64,000 nt of DNA from Nguyenibacter vanlangensis (GCF_038719015.1 NZ_CP152276.1:2740001-2804000), one strand, 5' to 3'. Numbered from the stretch's first letter, positions 10,760 through 19,245 are shown. The notes: a model not told the origin generated them from the sequence alone. Numbers and translations: made by a program.

Positions 10760-11602
10760 GTGCGCACCACTGTCATCCAGATGGCCCCCGGCGCGTCCTT
10801 GCCGGATAATATCGCCGAGGCACGGCGCCTGATTGCCGCTGCGGTTTCCGCCGACCGGCCGGACCTGGTGGTACTACCGGAAATATGGAGTTGTCTCGGC
10901 GGGACCGCCGAGGTGAAATTCGCCAGTGCCGAGGAATTGCCTCCGCCAGGCGCACCGGAAGGCGGCGTCGGCCCGCTTTATCGCTTCCTGAGCGAAACCG
11001 CGCATGCCCATGGCATTACCCTGCATGGCGGCTCGATCGGACAACGTTGCGGGGACCGGCTGCTGAACACCAGCCTGATCTTCGGCCCCGATGGGGTGGA
11101 GCGCGCGCGCTACAGCAAGATTCACCTCTTCGACATCACCACTCCCGGGGGCGAGGGCTATCGTGAAAGCGATACCTATGCGCCGGGCCGGAATGTCGTG
11201 ACGGTACCGGTCGGACCGTTCATGGCCGGCCTGGCCATCTGCTACGATATCCGGTTCGCCGAACTGTTCCTGTCCTTGAGGCGGCAAGGCGCGAACCTGA
11301 TCATCCTGCCTGCCGCCTTTACCGCCGAAACGGGCGAGGCGCACTGGCAGACCTTGCTGCGCGCGCGGGCGATCGAGACCCAGTGCTGGGTCGTGGCATG
11401 CGGCACTACCGGCACGCATGCCGACGCCAATGGAAATGCACGGAAGACTTACGGCCATTCGATGATCATCGATCCATGGGGTACAGTCGTAGCCCAGGCC
11501 TCGAACGGCATCGGCTGGGTGACCGCGCGGCTGGACCTGGACATGGTCGAACGTGTCCGTGCCGGAATTCCGGTGATGGACCATCGCCGCCTGACATCCT
11601 GA
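10760..11602 (+). CDS. Nitrilase-superfamily amidase (Nit1/deaminated-glutathione amidase type)
   Basis: 280 residues, one carbon-nitrogen hydrolase domain with the Glu-Lys-Cys triad visible: Glu in VVLPEIWS, Lys in RYSKIHLFD, Cys in AICYDIRF. The SKIHLFDIxxPGG and CYDIRFAEL context is that of the Nit1/NitFhit branch, which repairs deaminated glutathione; omega-amidase is the alternative. Starts at GTG 10760 with GGAG 8 bases upstream. Followed by nadK 47 bases later, possibly one transcript. Confidence 0.9.
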   Translation: MRTTVIQMAPGASLPDNIAEARRLIAAAVSADRPDLVVLPEIWSCLGGTAEVKFASAEELPPPGAPEGGVGPLYRFLSETAHAHGITLHGGSIGQRCGDRLLNTSLIFGPDGVERARYSKIHLFDITTPGGEGYRESDTYAPGRNVVTVPVGPFMAGLAICYDIRFAELFLSLRRQGANLIILPAAFTAETGEAHWQTLLRARAIETQCWVVACGTTGTHADANGNARKTYGHSMIIDPWGTVVAQASNGIGWVTARLDLDMVERVRAGIPVMDHRRLTS

Positions 11603-11649
11603 ATGCTGGGCCGCCTGATCCTGGACCCGGTCATTTTGCGGGGCGCGCC

Positions 11650-12453
11650 ATGAACGAGATCCATCCCCCCGTCTGGCCGTCGGGGCAGCCGCCACGGCGG
11701 CTCGCCTTCATCGCGGCGCCGAATCCTGGTGCCCACCGAACACTGGAAAGCCTGACTGCCCGCTACGGCCAGCATACGCCGCAGGAGGCCGATGCCGTCA
11801 TCTGCCTGGGCGGGGATGGGTTCATGCTGGAAATCCTGCATATGATGCTGGGCCAGACGACCCCGGTCTACGGAATCAATTGCGGATCGGTCGGGTTCCT
11901 GATGAATCCGGCGATTCCTGATGATCTGCCCATGCACCTGACGCAGACACAGGCGGCGACTCTGCACCCTTTGCGCATGACCGCGCAGAAATCGTCGGGC
12001 GAGATCATCGAAGCGCTGGCGCTGAACGACGTGTTTCTGTTCCGCGAAACCCGTCAGGCAGCCAAGATCCAGATCGAGGTCGATGACCGGGTGCGGATGC
12101 CCGAACTCATCTGCGATGGCGTGCTGGTTTCAACGCCGGCGGGATCGACGGCCTATAACCTGTCGGCGCACGGGCCGATCGTACCGCTGTCGGCCAATCT
12201 GCTGCCCTTGACGCCGATCAGCGCCTTTCGCCCCCGACGCTGGCGCGGTGCACTGCTGCCATCGGCGGCACGGGTACGGCTGACGATCCTGGAACCCGAG
12301 AAGCGCCCTGTCGCCGCTGTGGCTGATTTTACCGAAGTGCGGGACGTCGTGTCGGTCGAAATTGCCGAAGACCGGGCGATCCAGACCACCCTGTTGTTCG
12401 ATCCCGGCCAGAGCCTGTCCGAACGGATCCTGGCGGAACAATTCACCGTCTGA
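11650..12453 (+). CDS. nadK: NAD kinase
   Basis: Phosphorylates NAD+ to NADP+. 267 residues with CLGGDGFMLEILH (GGDG loop), GINCGSVGFLMN, the NDVFLFRET segment and the conserved STPAGSTAYNLSAHGPIVP. ATG 11650 is the start that fits the family; upstream frame is noise. It ends 21 bases before the duplicated tRNA-Leu fragment, so nadK is the ancestral downstream neighbour of the tRNA gene now displaced to 23310. Confidence 0.95.
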   Translation: MNEIHPPVWPSGQPPRRLAFIAAPNPGAHRTLESLTARYGQHTPQEADAVICLGGDGFMLEILHMMLGQTTPVYGINCGSVGFLMNPAIPDDLPMHLTQTQAATLHPLRMTAQKSSGEIIEALALNDVFLFRETRQAAKIQIEVDDRVRMPELICDGVLVSTPAGSTAYNLSAHGPIVPLSANLLPLTPISAFRPRRWRGALLPSAARVRLTILEPEKRPVAAVADFTEVRDVVSVEIAEDRAIQTTLLFDPGQSLSERILAEQFTV

Positions 12454-12474
12454 CGGCGGATCGGACACGAAAGA

Positions 12475-12499
12475 TGGTGCGAGCTGCGGGACTCGAACC
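12475..12499 (-). repeat. attL: duplicated 3' end of tRNA-Leu
   Basis: 25 bases identical to 23310-23334, which is the 3' end (T-arm, acceptor strand and CCA) of the intact tRNA-Leu gene. It has no tRNA body behind it. This pair of direct repeats marks the ends of the integrated element, which carries its tyrosine integrase next to the other copy. Confidence 0.9.
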
Positions 12500-12561
12500 G
12501 GGCCCGTGCATCACACACAACTCAATTAACTCAAACACTTGCGGGCCGATAAAACGCCGTC

Positions 12562-12603
12562 GTGGGCAATATACCGAGGTTATCGTGGGCAACAAGTGGG
12601 CAA
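12562..12603. promoter_or_regulatory. Left arm-type integrase sites
   Basis: Three copies of GTGGGCAA at 12562, 12585 and 12596. The same octamer occurs at the other end (23221, 23232, and GTGGGTAA at 23244), and the pair spaced 11 bases apart is nearly identical at both ends (GTGGGCAAcaaGTGGGCAA and GTGGGCAAaaaGTGGGCAA). This is what arm-type binding sites of a tyrosine integrase look like; binding is inferred. Confidence 0.6.
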
Positions 12604-12604
12604 G

Positions 12605-12841
12605 CTAGATACGTTCCAGACCGACCCCGATGGCCAACACGTCGTCAAGGCGGTGGACTGTGATGTCACGCCGGGACAGGCCCAGCACGCGCGCCATACG
12701 CTTGATTATTTGCGCATCGCCCATGCGGCGGCATCGCTCCAACGCATCAACGACTGGTCCGTAGTAAACATCTATTACACCATCAATCCCGGCCCCAGGC
12801 TTCGCGACCCAAAGCACAAACTCTCTGTATTCAACCTGCAT
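12605..12841 (-). CDS. Hypothetical protein, 78 aa
   Basis: Starts at ATG 12841 with a strong AAGGAGG 8 bases upstream; the frame extends to 12967 but that start has no such signal. No family recognised. The sequence has a mixed beta/alpha look (MQVEYREFVLWVAKPGAG, then a helical MGDAQIIKRMARVLGLSRRD that could be a helix-turn-helix). It lies just inside attL, where elements often keep small regulators or cargo. Product unknown. Confidence 0.6.
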   Translation of the reverse strand: MQVEYREFVLWVAKPGAGIDGVIDVYYGPVVDALERCRRMGDAQIIKRMARVLGLSRRDITVHRLDDVLAIGVGLERI

Positions 12842-13065
12842 CGCTAGTTCCTCCTTGGTTGCGACACGAAAAACGTAGTGCGAACGCCTCCAGTCCGTCA
12901 AACACATCTTCCAAAGATGATTGTTAATTGCAGGGAATATCCAATTTGTATTTATGAAGAACGCCATGACGATTCATGAGAACTTTCATAAATTCATGAA
13001 GACTGTCATGAGAATGTGATGGATGCGCCCATAAACTTGCGCATCCATCACGTTATCGTGAGCGG

Positions 13066-14853
13066 TCAGATTTCCAGACCCCTCAAGATGTCCGTCTCCG
13101 GCGCGAAGTCCGGCAGGTCCACTTCGACAGCCCCCAGGGCCGCCGCCATCCTGGCTTCCTCGGCCTTGGCCCGGCGCTCCTGTTCCTGGCGCTCGGCCTC
13201 CTGGCGCGCCTCGATTTCCGAGAGTTTGAGCCTGGCCGGGGCAGTCTTGTCGGCCCATGCGTCATGCTCTGCCTGCCGAACGGCGGCGACCTCGGCGGCC
13301 TTGGCCCGGATGACGTCGGGTGTTGCCATCCCGGCGAGTTTTTCGCGGATTTCCTCGGCGTCCCTATGGGCGGCTTCGTGGTCTCGGGGGTTGCCCGGAT
13401 TCTGGCCGACGATGCGCGGAGCCCCGAATGATGGCTGCCAAGTGATTGGCAGGCCGAGAGGGCGCAAGACCAAGTTCAACATGCCAATAGCCAGCTTTGC
13501 GGCGGCATCGGCAAGTTTGCCGGACAGCTTGCCATCCTTAACGATGTCGCTCGGTGCGGTCCGTTCGATAGTCGCCTCTGCCCGCTCAAGGGCGCGCTCG
13601 GCCCTTGCCCTGGCTCCGTTTACCTTCTGTTGATAGGCAGCGGCGATGGCCTGGGGGTCACGATTCCGCTCCGACCAGCGGGGTTCCCCAATGATGCGGC
13701 GCAGGGCAGCGGGGTCGTCCGGGAGGGGAAGGGATTTCGGTGCCGACGGGGCGGCTTGGGGCCTGGGGGCGGCCTCGGGCTCGGCCTGGGCGGCTGGGGC
13801 CTTGGGGGTGCGCTCGTGGAACGGCTTGCGGGCTTCTTCCTTCTGGCACCATGCGACATAATCAGCGATGCCGTATGGATATTCATGCCCCCGGGCGCGC
13901 TCGTAGATTTCGCGGAACTTGTCGAAGCCCTGCTCGGCCTTGCTTCTGTCCTGGGGGCCGAGCGCGTCGTATCCGCCGGTCGCCCGCGCCCACGCCGGGG
14001 CCTTTCGCACTGCTGCCTTTGCCATCTCTGCTTCTACCTCCCCAGTTTTCACTTTCAGGAGCCGGTGGAGTGCGGTGACTTCGATTCCATCGGCCACAGC
14101 GACCCACGTGCCTGGACGGCGGCCGGGCACAAGGTCGATTCCGGCATGATGCAGTGTGTCAATGAAAGGAAGGCAGTTTTCTGCATCTCTGGCTGCCCAC
14201 GCCGCCGTGATGGCTGCCTTGATGGCCGGGGTCTTGATGCCGCTGCGTTTCAGGATTTGATGCGTGTCGGCGCTGTATGATTCCCGTGGCGCTGGCCGGG
14301 CCGCTGGGCCGAACGATTTCATGGCCGCCCCGACCCTGACCGCCGCCGCCTCATCCTCAAGGCCGCGCTGCTCAAGGGCCGCCGCCGCCCAAGTGTTGTG
14401 CCGCCCCTGCGTGAGGGCGTGGCCGAGCCGGACTTCGGCCAGCCTAGCGATGACTTCATTCCTCTTAAACATGAATCGCGAGTCCAGGACGTTGCCATCC
14501 TGGCGGATTTCTGGGATGGCGGCGTGCCAGTGGACTTCATATCCGCCTCCGTCATGGCGCGGCTTGCGATGCTCTATCAGAGTGCAATCCTCGACTTCAT
14601 AGCCGAACTCCTGACCGTGAAGTCGGAGGATTTCCGTTGCTTGGGCGCGTGAGGTGGCATCTTCTGGACTGATAACAAGATGGCGGATTCCATACGTCCG
14701 GCCAGCCGCCTGGGCGTCCTGCATCATGGCGACCAGGGCGGACTTGCTGCCCTGGACGGTGGTGATTTCATCGTTCCCTTTGCCGTGCCAGAGATGGCGG
14801 ATGAGGGCGTGCGGGCCGGATGCGGTCTTGATGCGGCTGGTCTTCAAAATCAT
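13066..14853 (-). CDS. Relaxase / mobilization nuclease (MobA/VirD2-like)
   Basis: 595 residues. N-terminal relaxase core: RHLVISPEDATSRAQATEI (55-75) and the metal-binding His cluster EVHWHAAIPEI with HWH at 108-110, preceded by EHRKPRH; it would nick oriT and lead the DNA strand into a recipient. The C-terminal half is rich in Ala/Glu/Arg coiled-coil (EARQEAERQEQERRAKAEEA). No Tyr occurs before residue 54, so the nucleophile is probably Y54 (GRTYGIRH), unlike classical relaxases with a Tyr near residue 20. Its start overlaps the MobC stop (ATGA), so the two are translationally coupled. Confidence 0.8.
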   Translation of the reverse strand: MILKTSRIKTASGPHALIRHLWHGKGNDEITTVQGSKSALVAMMQDAQAAGRTYGIRHLVISPEDATSRAQATEILRLHGQEFGYEVEDCTLIEHRKPRHDGGGYEVHWHAAIPEIRQDGNVLDSRFMFKRNEVIARLAEVRLGHALTQGRHNTWAAAALEQRGLEDEAAAVRVGAAMKSFGPAARPAPRESYSADTHQILKRSGIKTPAIKAAITAAWAARDAENCLPFIDTLHHAGIDLVPGRRPGTWVAVADGIEVTALHRLLKVKTGEVEAEMAKAAVRKAPAWARATGGYDALGPQDRSKAEQGFDKFREIYERARGHEYPYGIADYVAWCQKEEARKPFHERTPKAPAAQAEPEAAPRPQAAPSAPKSLPLPDDPAALRRIIGEPRWSERNRDPQAIAAAYQQKVNGARARAERALERAEATIERTAPSDIVKDGKLSGKLADAAAKLAIGMLNLVLRPLGLPITWQPSFGAPRIVGQNPGNPRDHEAAHRDAEEIREKLAGMATPDVIRAKAAEVAAVRQAEHDAWADKTAPARLKLSEIEARQEAERQEQERRAKAEEARMAAALGAVEVDLPDFAPETDILRGLEI

Positions 14854-15218
14854 CCGGCAGACCTCCGGCGACCTCCACCTTTCCTGCGGGGTGCGCGGGC
14901 ATCGTTCAGGAAATCGGACACGTTAAGAAGCGCCGCCTCGACCTGTCCCAATGCCGCCTCGGGGTCAGCATGGCCGCCAGCGTTCATGTGGTGGGCAATC
15001 TGGTTGACGTTGTTGCCGATAGCGGCGATTTCACGACGGAGACGAATGAGTTCACCGACCAGTGCGCCAGGAGGCTGGCCGGTCGTGCTGGCTTCCGCTG
15101 CCAGGGACCGGAGCCATGCGGTCTTGTTGCTGCCTGCCGCCGCCGCCGCCCGCTCCCAGGCGGATAAGTCGGCTCGGCTGGCGCGGATGCGGAAAGAGTG
15201 TGTGCGGTCGGTCTGCAT
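14850..15218 (-). CDS. MobC-type relaxosome accessory protein
   Basis: 122 residues. N-terminal ribbon-helix-helix-like HSFRIRASRADLSAWERAA and central LVGELIRLRREIAAIGNNVN QIAHHMN, the hallmark GNNxNQIA motif of MobC proteins that help the relaxase melt and bind oriT. ATG 15218 follows AGGAGCGACGAC. Overlaps the relaxase start by four bases (ATGA). The presumed oriT lies immediately upstream. Confidence 0.85.
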   Translation of the reverse strand: MQTDRTHSFRIRASRADLSAWERAAAAAGSNKTAWLRSLAAEASTTGQPPGALVGELIRLRREIAAIGNNVNQIAHHMNAGGHADPEAALGQVEAALLNVSDFLNDARAPRRKGGGRRRSAG

Positions 15219-15239
15219 GTCGTCGCTCCTGATGACGTC

Positions 15240-15387
15240 ATGATGCCGTGATGGTCGGCCATCATGAGGGGGTTCCACAGGGGGCTTCGCCCCCTTGGCC
15301 TGCTTGTTGTTTTGGACCTTAGGGCCACAAACAACACGGCTGGCTATGTCGAAGACATTATTATGAGGACATGCAAGCGACGGTGAT
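15240..15387. promoter_or_regulatory. Candidate origin of transfer (oriT)
   Basis: Non-coding stretch directly upstream of mobC, the usual oriT place. It holds a short hairpin GGGGGCTTCGCCCCC (about 15281-15295) and a second inverted repeat TGTTGTTT (15305-15312) / AAACAACA (15329-15336) with an inner GGaCC/GGgCC pairing. No nic consensus I can name with certainty is visible. Inferred from context. Confidence 0.5.
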
Positions 15388-16026
15388 TCAGTGCGTCACA
15401 AGATACGGTAGAATGATGAACATCAGCGCCACGAATGTGCCCATCCCGACAACGGGGGCGGCTCTATCTATAATGCGGCCCCACATCTTCTGATGGCGGC
15501 GGGTCACGATGGCGCGGTGCTCCGTGCCCTCGTACAGACGCTCAAAGATATGTTGTGCCGTCCCTCGCTTTGCGGGCCGGAACTGAAGCCCCGACGCCCT
15601 GGCGCTGGCGTAATGCTGGAATGCCCTTGCGGCACGCTCAACATCGCTGTCTAGATATGCGGATTCCCAGGTATCGCCTCGGCTGCGACATTCTGCATAA
15701 ACGATTTCACAGTCAGCATCAGACAGCAGGCAGTTCTCTGCATAGTGCCACAATTCGTGGAATAACGTCGATTGTGCGTGCCTGCCGAATTTCTCGCAAA
15801 AAACAGTCACTTGACTGCTATTGCGCAGAAACACACCACCCGCGTCACCCCTGGGCGGGGCCATGACCGCGATGGCTTCCGGGGCGATGCGTCGATGATG
15901 GCTTACAAGATTCTCTTCTTTGTCCGCCGGTGACACACCATGACTATTCGTGTCTTCGGGGTCGTAGCCAAACTCGACGATTTCACTACTACCCAACCGC
16001 CTGCCTGTAATCTTCTCCACCGCCAT
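15388..16026 (-). CDS. HExxH metalloprotease-like membrane protein
   Basis: 212 residues from ATG 16026 (GGGAGGCGGCAC upstream). The zinc-site helix STLFHELWHYAENC (HELWH = HExxH) follows a stretch with AVMAPPRGDAGGVFLRNS, and the C-terminus ends in one membrane helix (VVGMGTFVALMFIILPYLVTH). The layout recalls anthrax-lethal-factor-like or ImmA-like minimal zincin domains, but I do not recognise the family. It could be a toxin, an anti-restriction/ImmA-type protease or a cell-wall enzyme. Divergent from the gene at 16127. Confidence 0.6.
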   Translation of the reverse strand: MAVEKITGRRLGSSEIVEFGYDPEDTNSHGVSPADKEENLVSHHRRIAPEAIAVMAPPRGDAGGVFLRNSSQVTVFCEKFGRHAQSTLFHELWHYAENCLLSDADCEIVYAECRSRGDTWESAYLDSDVERAARAFQHYASARASGLQFRPAKRGTAQHIFERLYEGTEHRAIVTRRHQKMWGRIIDRAAPVVGMGTFVALMFIILPYLVTH

Positions 16027-16126
16027 GTGCCGCCTCCCTCTATTGTGGCCCTCACAATAATGATTCGCTGGCTTGCAAGTGACGGTGAGAAAATGTGGGG
16101 AAACCTGCATTTTGGGGAGTTTTCCT

Positions 16127-16924
16127 ATGATGAGAGAACCGACGCCTGGCCAACATGTGGCCGGGATTATCGAACACATGCTTCCTTTTGCAGCGGTCGG
16201 AGTGGAACTGTGGAGGCTGTTGATTGAGAAGTTCATCGCGAGCATGGCCGAGATGCGGGCGGCTGACCTGGAAACCATGGCGGCCCGGCCGGAGAGATTG
16301 AACACAAGACCCGACCGCGATGCTCTGTATGAACGGGTGCGCGACCGAACGGCGACCTTGATTGAAGACCTGCGGCGTGCGGAAGATATGCCGCGCGGGT
16401 GGTTCTCATTTACTCCGACAGCAAAAAGGCGGCTGTCGGCCATCGACAAGGCGCAGGCGGCTGAGCGGGAGTGGTCGGAGAAGGGTGCGGTGCGATTCTT
16501 GCAAAGTGAGGCCGCGAAACTGGACCGGGCAGTCAGGCGGCAGGATAAGAAGATTCGGGATTTCGATAGTCGGCCGGAAGTCCAGGGAGCGGCGAGGCGA
16601 CTGGACGATTATCCTGGCGCGGTCCGCATGGCCGAAGGTCTCCGTGAACTGAAGCCGGATGAGGAACTTTTCAAATCCTTGTCCCCGGCTATCGGCCAAG
16701 ATGGCGGCATCGTGCGGGTAAACGCGCGGGCTGGGCTGGAACTGTTGAGGCGCAGGGTCGCGATTGCCGCCGCGACCAGGGGGGCGGCGGCTGGGAAGGG
16801 CGGCAGCTTGAAGGAGAAGGTGGAAATCGTGCCGGAACTCGAGGTCGCGCCGGAACCGGAACAGGATGACCGACCAGACATGCCGGACGACGATTCGCTG
16901 ATGCCGACCGGACTGCTGATGTGA
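16127..16924 (+). CDS. Hypothetical protein, 265 aa, helical
   Basis: Starts at ATG 16127 behind GGGGAG with 7-base spacing (the frame extends to 16073). Mostly charged alpha-helix (e.g. AAKLDRAVRRQDKKIRDF), with one weakly hydrophobic segment near residues 12-35, and an acidic C-terminus (EVAPEPEQDDRPDMPDDD). No family recognised. Divergent from the metalloprotease and upstream of three other unknown genes read the same way; the acidic tail would suit a partner-binding or mobilization-accessory protein, which is speculation. Confidence 0.6.
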   Translation: MMREPTPGQHVAGIIEHMLPFAAVGVELWRLLIEKFIASMAEMRAADLETMAARPERLNTRPDRDALYERVRDRTATLIEDLRRAEDMPRGWFSFTPTAKRRLSAIDKAQAAEREWSEKGAVRFLQSEAAKLDRAVRRQDKKIRDFDSRPEVQGAARRLDDYPGAVRMAEGLRELKPDEELFKSLSPAIGQDGGIVRVNARAGLELLRRRVAIAAATRGAAAGKGGSLKEKVEIVPELEVAPEPEQDDRPDMPDDDSLMPTGLLM

Positions 16925-17081
16925 ACCGCCTGGTGCCGGGCGAGGCGGAGCCGACCCCGACACCCCCTGCGAGCCTGAGCCGTCCCATCGGGCGGCGGCG
17001 ATGTGGCGAGCATCTTTTGGCGGGCTTTCATGCATATAGTGATGCGATGATTCCAGTGCCCGAAAGAAAGAAGGAGGGCAC

Positions 17082-17588
17082 ATGAACACAGTACAATATG
17101 AACTTTCCGATACCGAACTCGACGCACTTGCAGCCCGCCAGGGCAAGTCAGGCATTGAGACACGGGAGGAAAACATCAACGGCAAGCCCACGCCATTTTT
17201 GCGAAAAAGTAATGGCAGGTGGATTAACGGCTTTGACTGGGTTCAATTCGCGCGACTACCAAGAGTGAGAGAAGACGAACATAACGGCACACGGTTCGTC
17301 ATCGGCACGGGCATTTATTATTGCCCGGATGCCGACGGCAACATTGTGGATAGACCGAACCACGCACTACGTTTCGTGCATGACGGTATCGACGGGAGTG
17401 CAGAAATCAAAAAAGCCCTGTCGGGAGAAGTCACATCTGAAGATATCGAAAGCTGCCTTGACCGAATTCAAAAACTCTCTCGCGATGGAAGGCACTGCGA
17501 AGTTTCATTCGAATTGCTCAACATCATATTCTATGTCGCCGCCCGCGACACGCTCGCGCGCCTGAAGGAAATCGCAAATGCTAGATGA
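17082..17588 (+). CDS. Hypothetical protein, 168 aa
   Basis: ATG 17082 is preceded by AAGGAGGGCAC, a strong ribosome site. No family recognised. The N-terminus reads MNTVQYELSDTELDALAARQ, the middle FRLPRVREDEHNGTRF-like region and YYCPDADGNIVDRPNHALRF look like a beta-rich domain. Codon use is more AT-rich than the core genome. Overlaps the next gene by 11 bases. Confidence 0.6.
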   Translation: MNTVQYELSDTELDALAARQGKSGIETREENINGKPTPFLRKSNGRWINGFDWVQFARLPRVREDEHNGTRFVIGTGIYYCPDADGNIVDRPNHALRFVHDGIDGSAEIKKALSGEVTSEDIESCLDRIQKLSRDGRHCEVSFELLNIIFYVAARDTLARLKEIANAR

Positions 17589-18057
17589 ACTTTCCGCCGG
17601 TCCCGCACCCCTGATGTTCCCCGCCCCCGATGGGCTGGCGGAACGGGTGCAGATGGCGGCGGCACATGCCATGCACACTGTCCGGTTCGGGCCTGATGAT
17701 GTGGTTCGACTGCGCAGAGAAGGGCGGAAGAAAGCCAATCTCCTGCTGCCCGACGATGACGCCGACAGCACCTACATAGAAATGTGGTGTGACCATCAAG
17801 GACAGGCTCGCACTGTCGGGGCGCTGTATTCAGCCGGGGTGGTGCTGGTTGCTGTAGGTGATGGCTGGCCCGGAGTGGGGCCGAAGGTGTTGCCGGGTGT
17901 GCTGCGGGTCGATGCGGGCGGCGTAGTGAAGATTGAGTGCGCGCAGGAAGTTCGGGCGGCAGTGTTCCACCAAGTGGCGGGATTTTCGGGGGACGTGCTG
18001 CGGGCGCTGGATGCCGTGGCGCGGGGGAGGACTGACTTGCATCAAGTGATGCCATGA
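17578..18057 (+). CDS. Hypothetical protein, 159 aa
   Basis: ATG 17578 lies inside the end of the previous gene, suggesting translational coupling. No recognised domain. The sequence contains RFGPDDVVRLRREGRKKANL (basic, possibly nucleic-acid binding), a beta-rich centre (STYIEMWCDHQGQARTVGAL) and VLPGVLRVDAGGVVKIECAQ. Third gene of the short plus-strand cluster 16127-18408. Confidence 0.55.
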   Translation: MLDELSAGPAPLMFPAPDGLAERVQMAAAHAMHTVRFGPDDVVRLRREGRKKANLLLPDDDADSTYIEMWCDHQGQARTVGALYSAGVVLVAVGDGWPGVGPKVLPGVLRVDAGGVVKIECAQEVRAAVFHQVAGFSGDVLRALDAVARGRTDLHQVMP

Positions 18058-18105
18058 TTGCCGCGTGGCCCTCCGCCGGAGTGAGGGCATCAAGGGAGCG
18101 CAACC

Positions 18106-18408
18106 ATGTCACAAAGTGTCGGCACAATCGCAGCGGGGTGGTCCGAGCAAACTCAAGCGGTCGGCAGGTTTCTTGTCGAGGCGGCGTTTATGGGCGGCAT
18201 CGGGCTTACGGGCTTCGGGCTGTGGACGTTGTATCAAGCATCCAAGCCGCAAACACAACATACCTACAAAAGCGCCTTCACTCAGTTGGGCGTCGGCGGC
18301 GGGCTATGCTGCCTTCCGAGCATTACCGGCGTGTCTATCGGTGGAATCTTCGATGGCGGTTCGGGTGACGGTGCGCCGACGATTCAGCAGCCGACGTTTT
18401 CGGGGTGA
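18106..18408 (+). CDS. Small membrane protein, 100 aa
   Basis: Starts at ATG 18106. Contains a first hydrophobic helix (AAFMGGIGLTGFGLWTLYQA) and a second Gly-rich hydrophobic one (LGVGGGLCCLPSITGVSIGG), ending in a soluble tail. Size and pattern resemble the small pilin-like or IcmD/TraQ-like membrane proteins of conjugation loci, but no other channel component is present, so the assignment is open. Last gene of the cluster. Confidence 0.55.
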   Translation: MSQSVGTIAAGWSEQTQAVGRFLVEAAFMGGIGLTGFGLWTLYQASKPQTQHTYKSAFTQLGVGGGLCCLPSITGVSIGGIFDGGSGDGAPTIQQPTFSG

Positions 18409-18410
18409 TT

Positions 18411-18430
18411 AGTCAGCCTTCTGGCTGACT
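18411..18430 (+). terminator. Hairpin after the 18106 gene
   Basis: AGTCAGCC TTCT GGCTGACT, an 8-bp perfect stem with a 4-base loop three bases after the stop codon; the downstream run is only weakly T-rich. Confidence 0.5.
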
Positions 18431-18478
18431 TCTGCTCGCATCCGGATGGATGCGTTGTCCACGGCAAAAAGCGGTAGG

Positions 18479-18596
18479 TTGTCCACGATTTCCAGGTCGG
18501 CAGACCCGGAGCGAAGCGGAGCATCATTTCCCCGGGGCGGAAGCGCATCATGCAGCGCAGGGGAGCCCGGGGAAATGATGTGGTAATCGTGGACAA
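18479..18596. repeat. Nested inverted repeats between convergent genes
   Basis: An outer 12-bp perfect repeat (TTGTCCACGATT, 18479-18490, with AATCGTGGACAA, 18585-18596) encloses an inner 15-bp perfect repeat (CATCATTTCCCCGGG, 18522-18536, with CCCGGGGAAATGATG, 18566-18580). It ends three bases before the resolvase stop codon. May be a two-way terminator, a miniature element or a recombination/replication site. Confidence 0.7.
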
Positions 18597-18599
18597 GCG

Positions 18600-19226
18600 T
18601 CAGGCGGATTCTCGATAGCTCTTCTTGAAGAACGACTCATCGTTCGCGATTACGCGGGCGATAGTGTCTTTTGACACGCCATAGTCCTTAGCCAGAGTCC
18701 GGAAGGTCTCGCCTTCCTCGTGCCTGCGCCGGACAGATTCCCTTTGGTGCTTTGATAGCTTGTGCTTCGGGCCACCGATACGGTAGCCCTGGTTCTGTCG
18801 GACGGCGCGGCCTTCAATCATATTCCTCCTGATTCCAGAATGGTCTAGCTCCGCGAATACGGCCATCATCTGAAGCATAGCCCGACCAACCGGCGTTGCT
18901 GTGTCGAGTCCGAGGTCACCGACCTTTAGCTTAATGCCGCGCTCTTCAAGCATCTCATGAAATGACCAGATTACGGCCGCCTTCCTGCCAATGCGGTTGG
19001 TGTAAGCAACCGCGATGGTGTCGCCTGGCTGCGCCTTCTCGATTAATTTCCGCAAGACCGGGCGCTTTTGCCACGCGACAGTGCCCGTCATCTTCTCTTC
19101 AATGATATGGTCCGGCCCAAGGCGACGGAGATTCGCCATCTGCGCGTCCGTCTCCTGGTCCCTGGTTGACACCCGCGCATACCCCCATGTGATTGGCGCT
19201 CTTTCTTCTATTTCGATGGTCTTCAT
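18600..19226 (-). CDS. Serine recombinase (resolvase/invertase family)
   Basis: About 208 residues. N-terminal catalytic domain with the nucleophile Ser in WGYARVSTRDQ, then IEEKMTGTVAWQKRP, DTIAVAYTNRIGRKAA and the long E-helix ATPVGRAMLQMMAVFAELD; a C-terminal helix-turn-helix TFRTLAKDYGVSKDTIARV binds the res site. Start is ATG 19226 (GGGG 9 bases upstream) or ATG 19232. Could resolve dimers of a replicating form of the element or invert DNA. Short tandem repeats sit just upstream (19246-19271). Confidence 0.88.
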   Translation of the reverse strand: MKTIEIEERAPITWGYARVSTRDQETDAQMANLRRLGPDHIIEEKMTGTVAWQKRPVLRKLIEKAQPGDTIAVAYTNRIGRKAAVIWSFHEMLEERGIKLKVGDLGLDTATPVGRAMLQMMAVFAELDHSGIRRNMIEGRAVRQNQGYRIGGPKHKLSKHQRESVRRRHEEGETFRTLAKDYGVSKDTIARVIANDESFFKKSYRESA

Positions 19227-19245
19227 GGCCATTTTCCCCGAGTCG

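Noticed and set aside
12475..12499. A second tRNA gene
   Set aside because: Only the 3' 25 bases are present; no anticodon or D-arm follows, so it is an att duplicate.
18384..18596. 70-codon minus frame over the nested inverted repeats
   Set aside because: It is mostly palindromic sequence; no ribosome site and no similarity.
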